64,000 bases of DNA from Paenibacillus taihuensis (GTDB lineage Bacteria > Bacillota > Bacilli > Paenibacillales > Paenibacillaceae). Numbering within the stretch: the stretch's first letter is position 1; each line of letters starts with the position of its first letter. This document shows, piece by piece, positions 63,304 to 64,000 of the stretch. The stretch lies in assembly GCF_003386535.1 (NCBI RefSeq), contig NZ_QTTN01000022.1, positions 20,777 to 84,776 on the forward strand, given 5' to 3'. Both the position numbers and the translations under genes were made by a program. The notes beneath the pieces are model-generated. The model made no database searches. It saw only the letters and a program-made list of their open reading frames with translations, and was not told where the DNA came from.

Positions 63304-63791
63304 CGACGAAATCGCCATTGCTCGCGTTCTTTAGTAGATATGCGCTTTATTTGGCGTGGGTCGTCTCTATCGTTGCAGTCGGCGGAAGTTTGTATTTGAG
63401 CGAAATTATGAAGTTCGTGCCATGTAATCTGTGCTGGTATCAGCGGATCTTTATGTATCCGATCATCATTCTGCTCGGTATTGCGAGCTATGGGAATGAC
63501 CGCAAGATCATGAAGTACGTGCTGCCGTTATCCATCATCGGCGGTTCGATATCGTTGTATCATTACTTGGAGCAGCAAATTCCGGCTTTGGCGAAAATGC
63601 TTCCTTGTACCGTCGGCGTACCGTGCAGCGAGGACTATCTGGATTGGTTCGGCGGTTATGTGACGATTCCATTCCTGGCGCTGATTGCTTTTGTGCTTAT
63701 CACGGCGCTGCTTATTAACGGCATTAAGCATGAAGATGCTAGCGTGGAAGATGACGAGGAAGCAGCGGAGTTTGAGTCTGCGGTGAACTAA
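63300..63791 (+). CDS. bdbC: DsbB-family quinone-linked thiol oxidase
   Basis: A 163-residue four-helix DsbB/BdbC protein. Cysteine pairs VPCNLCWYQR and LPCTVGVPCSEDY are those that reoxidise BdbD and pass electrons to quinone. Translationally coupled to bdbD by ATGA. Ends at a strong terminator. Confidence 0.92.
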   Translation: MTTKSPLLAFFSRYALYLAWVVSIVAVGGSLYLSEIMKFVPCNLCWYQRIFMYPIIILLGIASYGNDRKIMKYVLPLSIIGGSISLYHYLEQQIPALAKMLPCTVGVPCSEDYLDWFGGYVTIPFLALIAFVLITALLINGIKHEDASVEDDEEAAEFESAVN

Positions 63792-63801
63792 TAATTTGTA
63801 G

Positions 63802-63826
63802 GGCGGCCCTTGTGGCCGCCTTTTTT
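63802..63826 (+). terminator. terminator of bdbDC
   Basis: GGCGGCC (63802-63808) pairs with GGCCGCC (63814-63820), then six T residues. Confidence 0.85.
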
Positions 63827-63854
63827 ATTTGAGGCGAGTGGGAGAGGAGGGCAT

Positions 63855-64000
63855 GTAGCTGGTTTGCTGGACTTCATTGGGTAAATGACTCAATCTAACG
63901 TTCAAGTAGCTGGTCAGGTGGACTTCTTCAGCTCAAAAAGCTAAGTTTCGGCTAATGTAGCTGGTTTGCTGGACTTCTTCGGCTCTAAAGGCTATGTTTC
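63855..64000. repeat. 51-bp-period tandem repeat, at least three units, cut by window edge
   Basis: GTAGCTGG begins at 63855, 63906 and 63957, exactly 51 bases apart. Each unit continues with a variable TTGC/CAGG, then TGGACTTC. Units 2 and 3 also share TTCGGCT-type text and AAGGCTATGTTTC/AAGCTAAGTTTC, so the third unit is still in register at the window end. All six frames are interrupted, so it is not a coding repeat. Confidence 0.75.

Overview
The window looks like a chromosomal stretch of a spore-forming Firmicute of the Paenibacillaceae type (Paenibacillus/Cohnella-like). The reasons are: strong AGGAGG ribosome sites with frequent GTG and TTG starts, a T-box leader, a bacillithiol-type YpdA reductase, a Gram-positive four-gene PDH operon, DinR/LexA-type boxes, a Spo0F-like regulator, and YjcZ- and DUF1540-type small proteins. 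No rRNA, tRNA, CRISPR array, integrase or transposase was seen. The region reads as core and near-core genome rather than an island.

Layout. 1-6.6 kb: partial gene, PhnP-like hydrolase, a long structured non-coding region, a MutS2-like ATPase without Smr domain, thiamine pyrophosphokinase, TRIC-type membrane protein, low-molecular-weight phosphatase, esterase. 6.8-11.8 kb: pdhABCD behind a good sigma-A promoter. 11.9-20.4 kb: thioesterase, thyA-dfrA, gltD, a membrane-anchored lysozyme-like protein, topB, a BadF-type sugar kinase. 20.5-29.3 kb: HAD hydrolase, two small proteins (one behind two DinR/LexA boxes), an orphan ABC ATPase with a GNAT enzyme, a membrane-anchored Spo0F-like receiver, an APC permease, MOSC, APH and ChbG-type genes. 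29.5-33 kb: a two-polypeptide pyruvate:ferredoxin oxidoreductase (gamma-delta fusion, alpha-beta fusion). 33-40.5 kb: unknown small proteins, ypdA, and a heterodimeric exporter pair preceded by a short leader ORF and terminator. 40.6-47.8 kb: T-box-controlled SerRS, MoxR-DUF58-DUF4129 cluster, then a GlnR/TnrA-type site ahead of a MocA-like gene and an internally deleted OHCU decarboxylase. 48-56.2 kb: YVTN propeller protein, esterase, serine hydrolase, BmrA-like exporter, TIM-barrel protein, DUF1540 protein, atypical CLC, NlpC/P60 protein. 56.4-60.5 kb: copper module (csoR, copA, copZ with three CsoR-type operators). 60.5-63.8 kb: DinG-type helicase and bdbD-bdbC. The window ends inside a 51-bp-period tandem repeat.

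Main leads: the orphan structured RNA and tandem terminators before the MutS2-like gene; the 73-codon gene with two DinR/LexA boxes across its promoter; the membrane-tethered Spo0F-like protein; the leader-ORF/terminator attenuator of the exporter operon; the GlnR/TnrA-type promoter driving a decayed purine-catabolism remnant; and the terminal 51-bp repeats. All functional statements come from reading motifs by eye. No database search or folding calculation was run.
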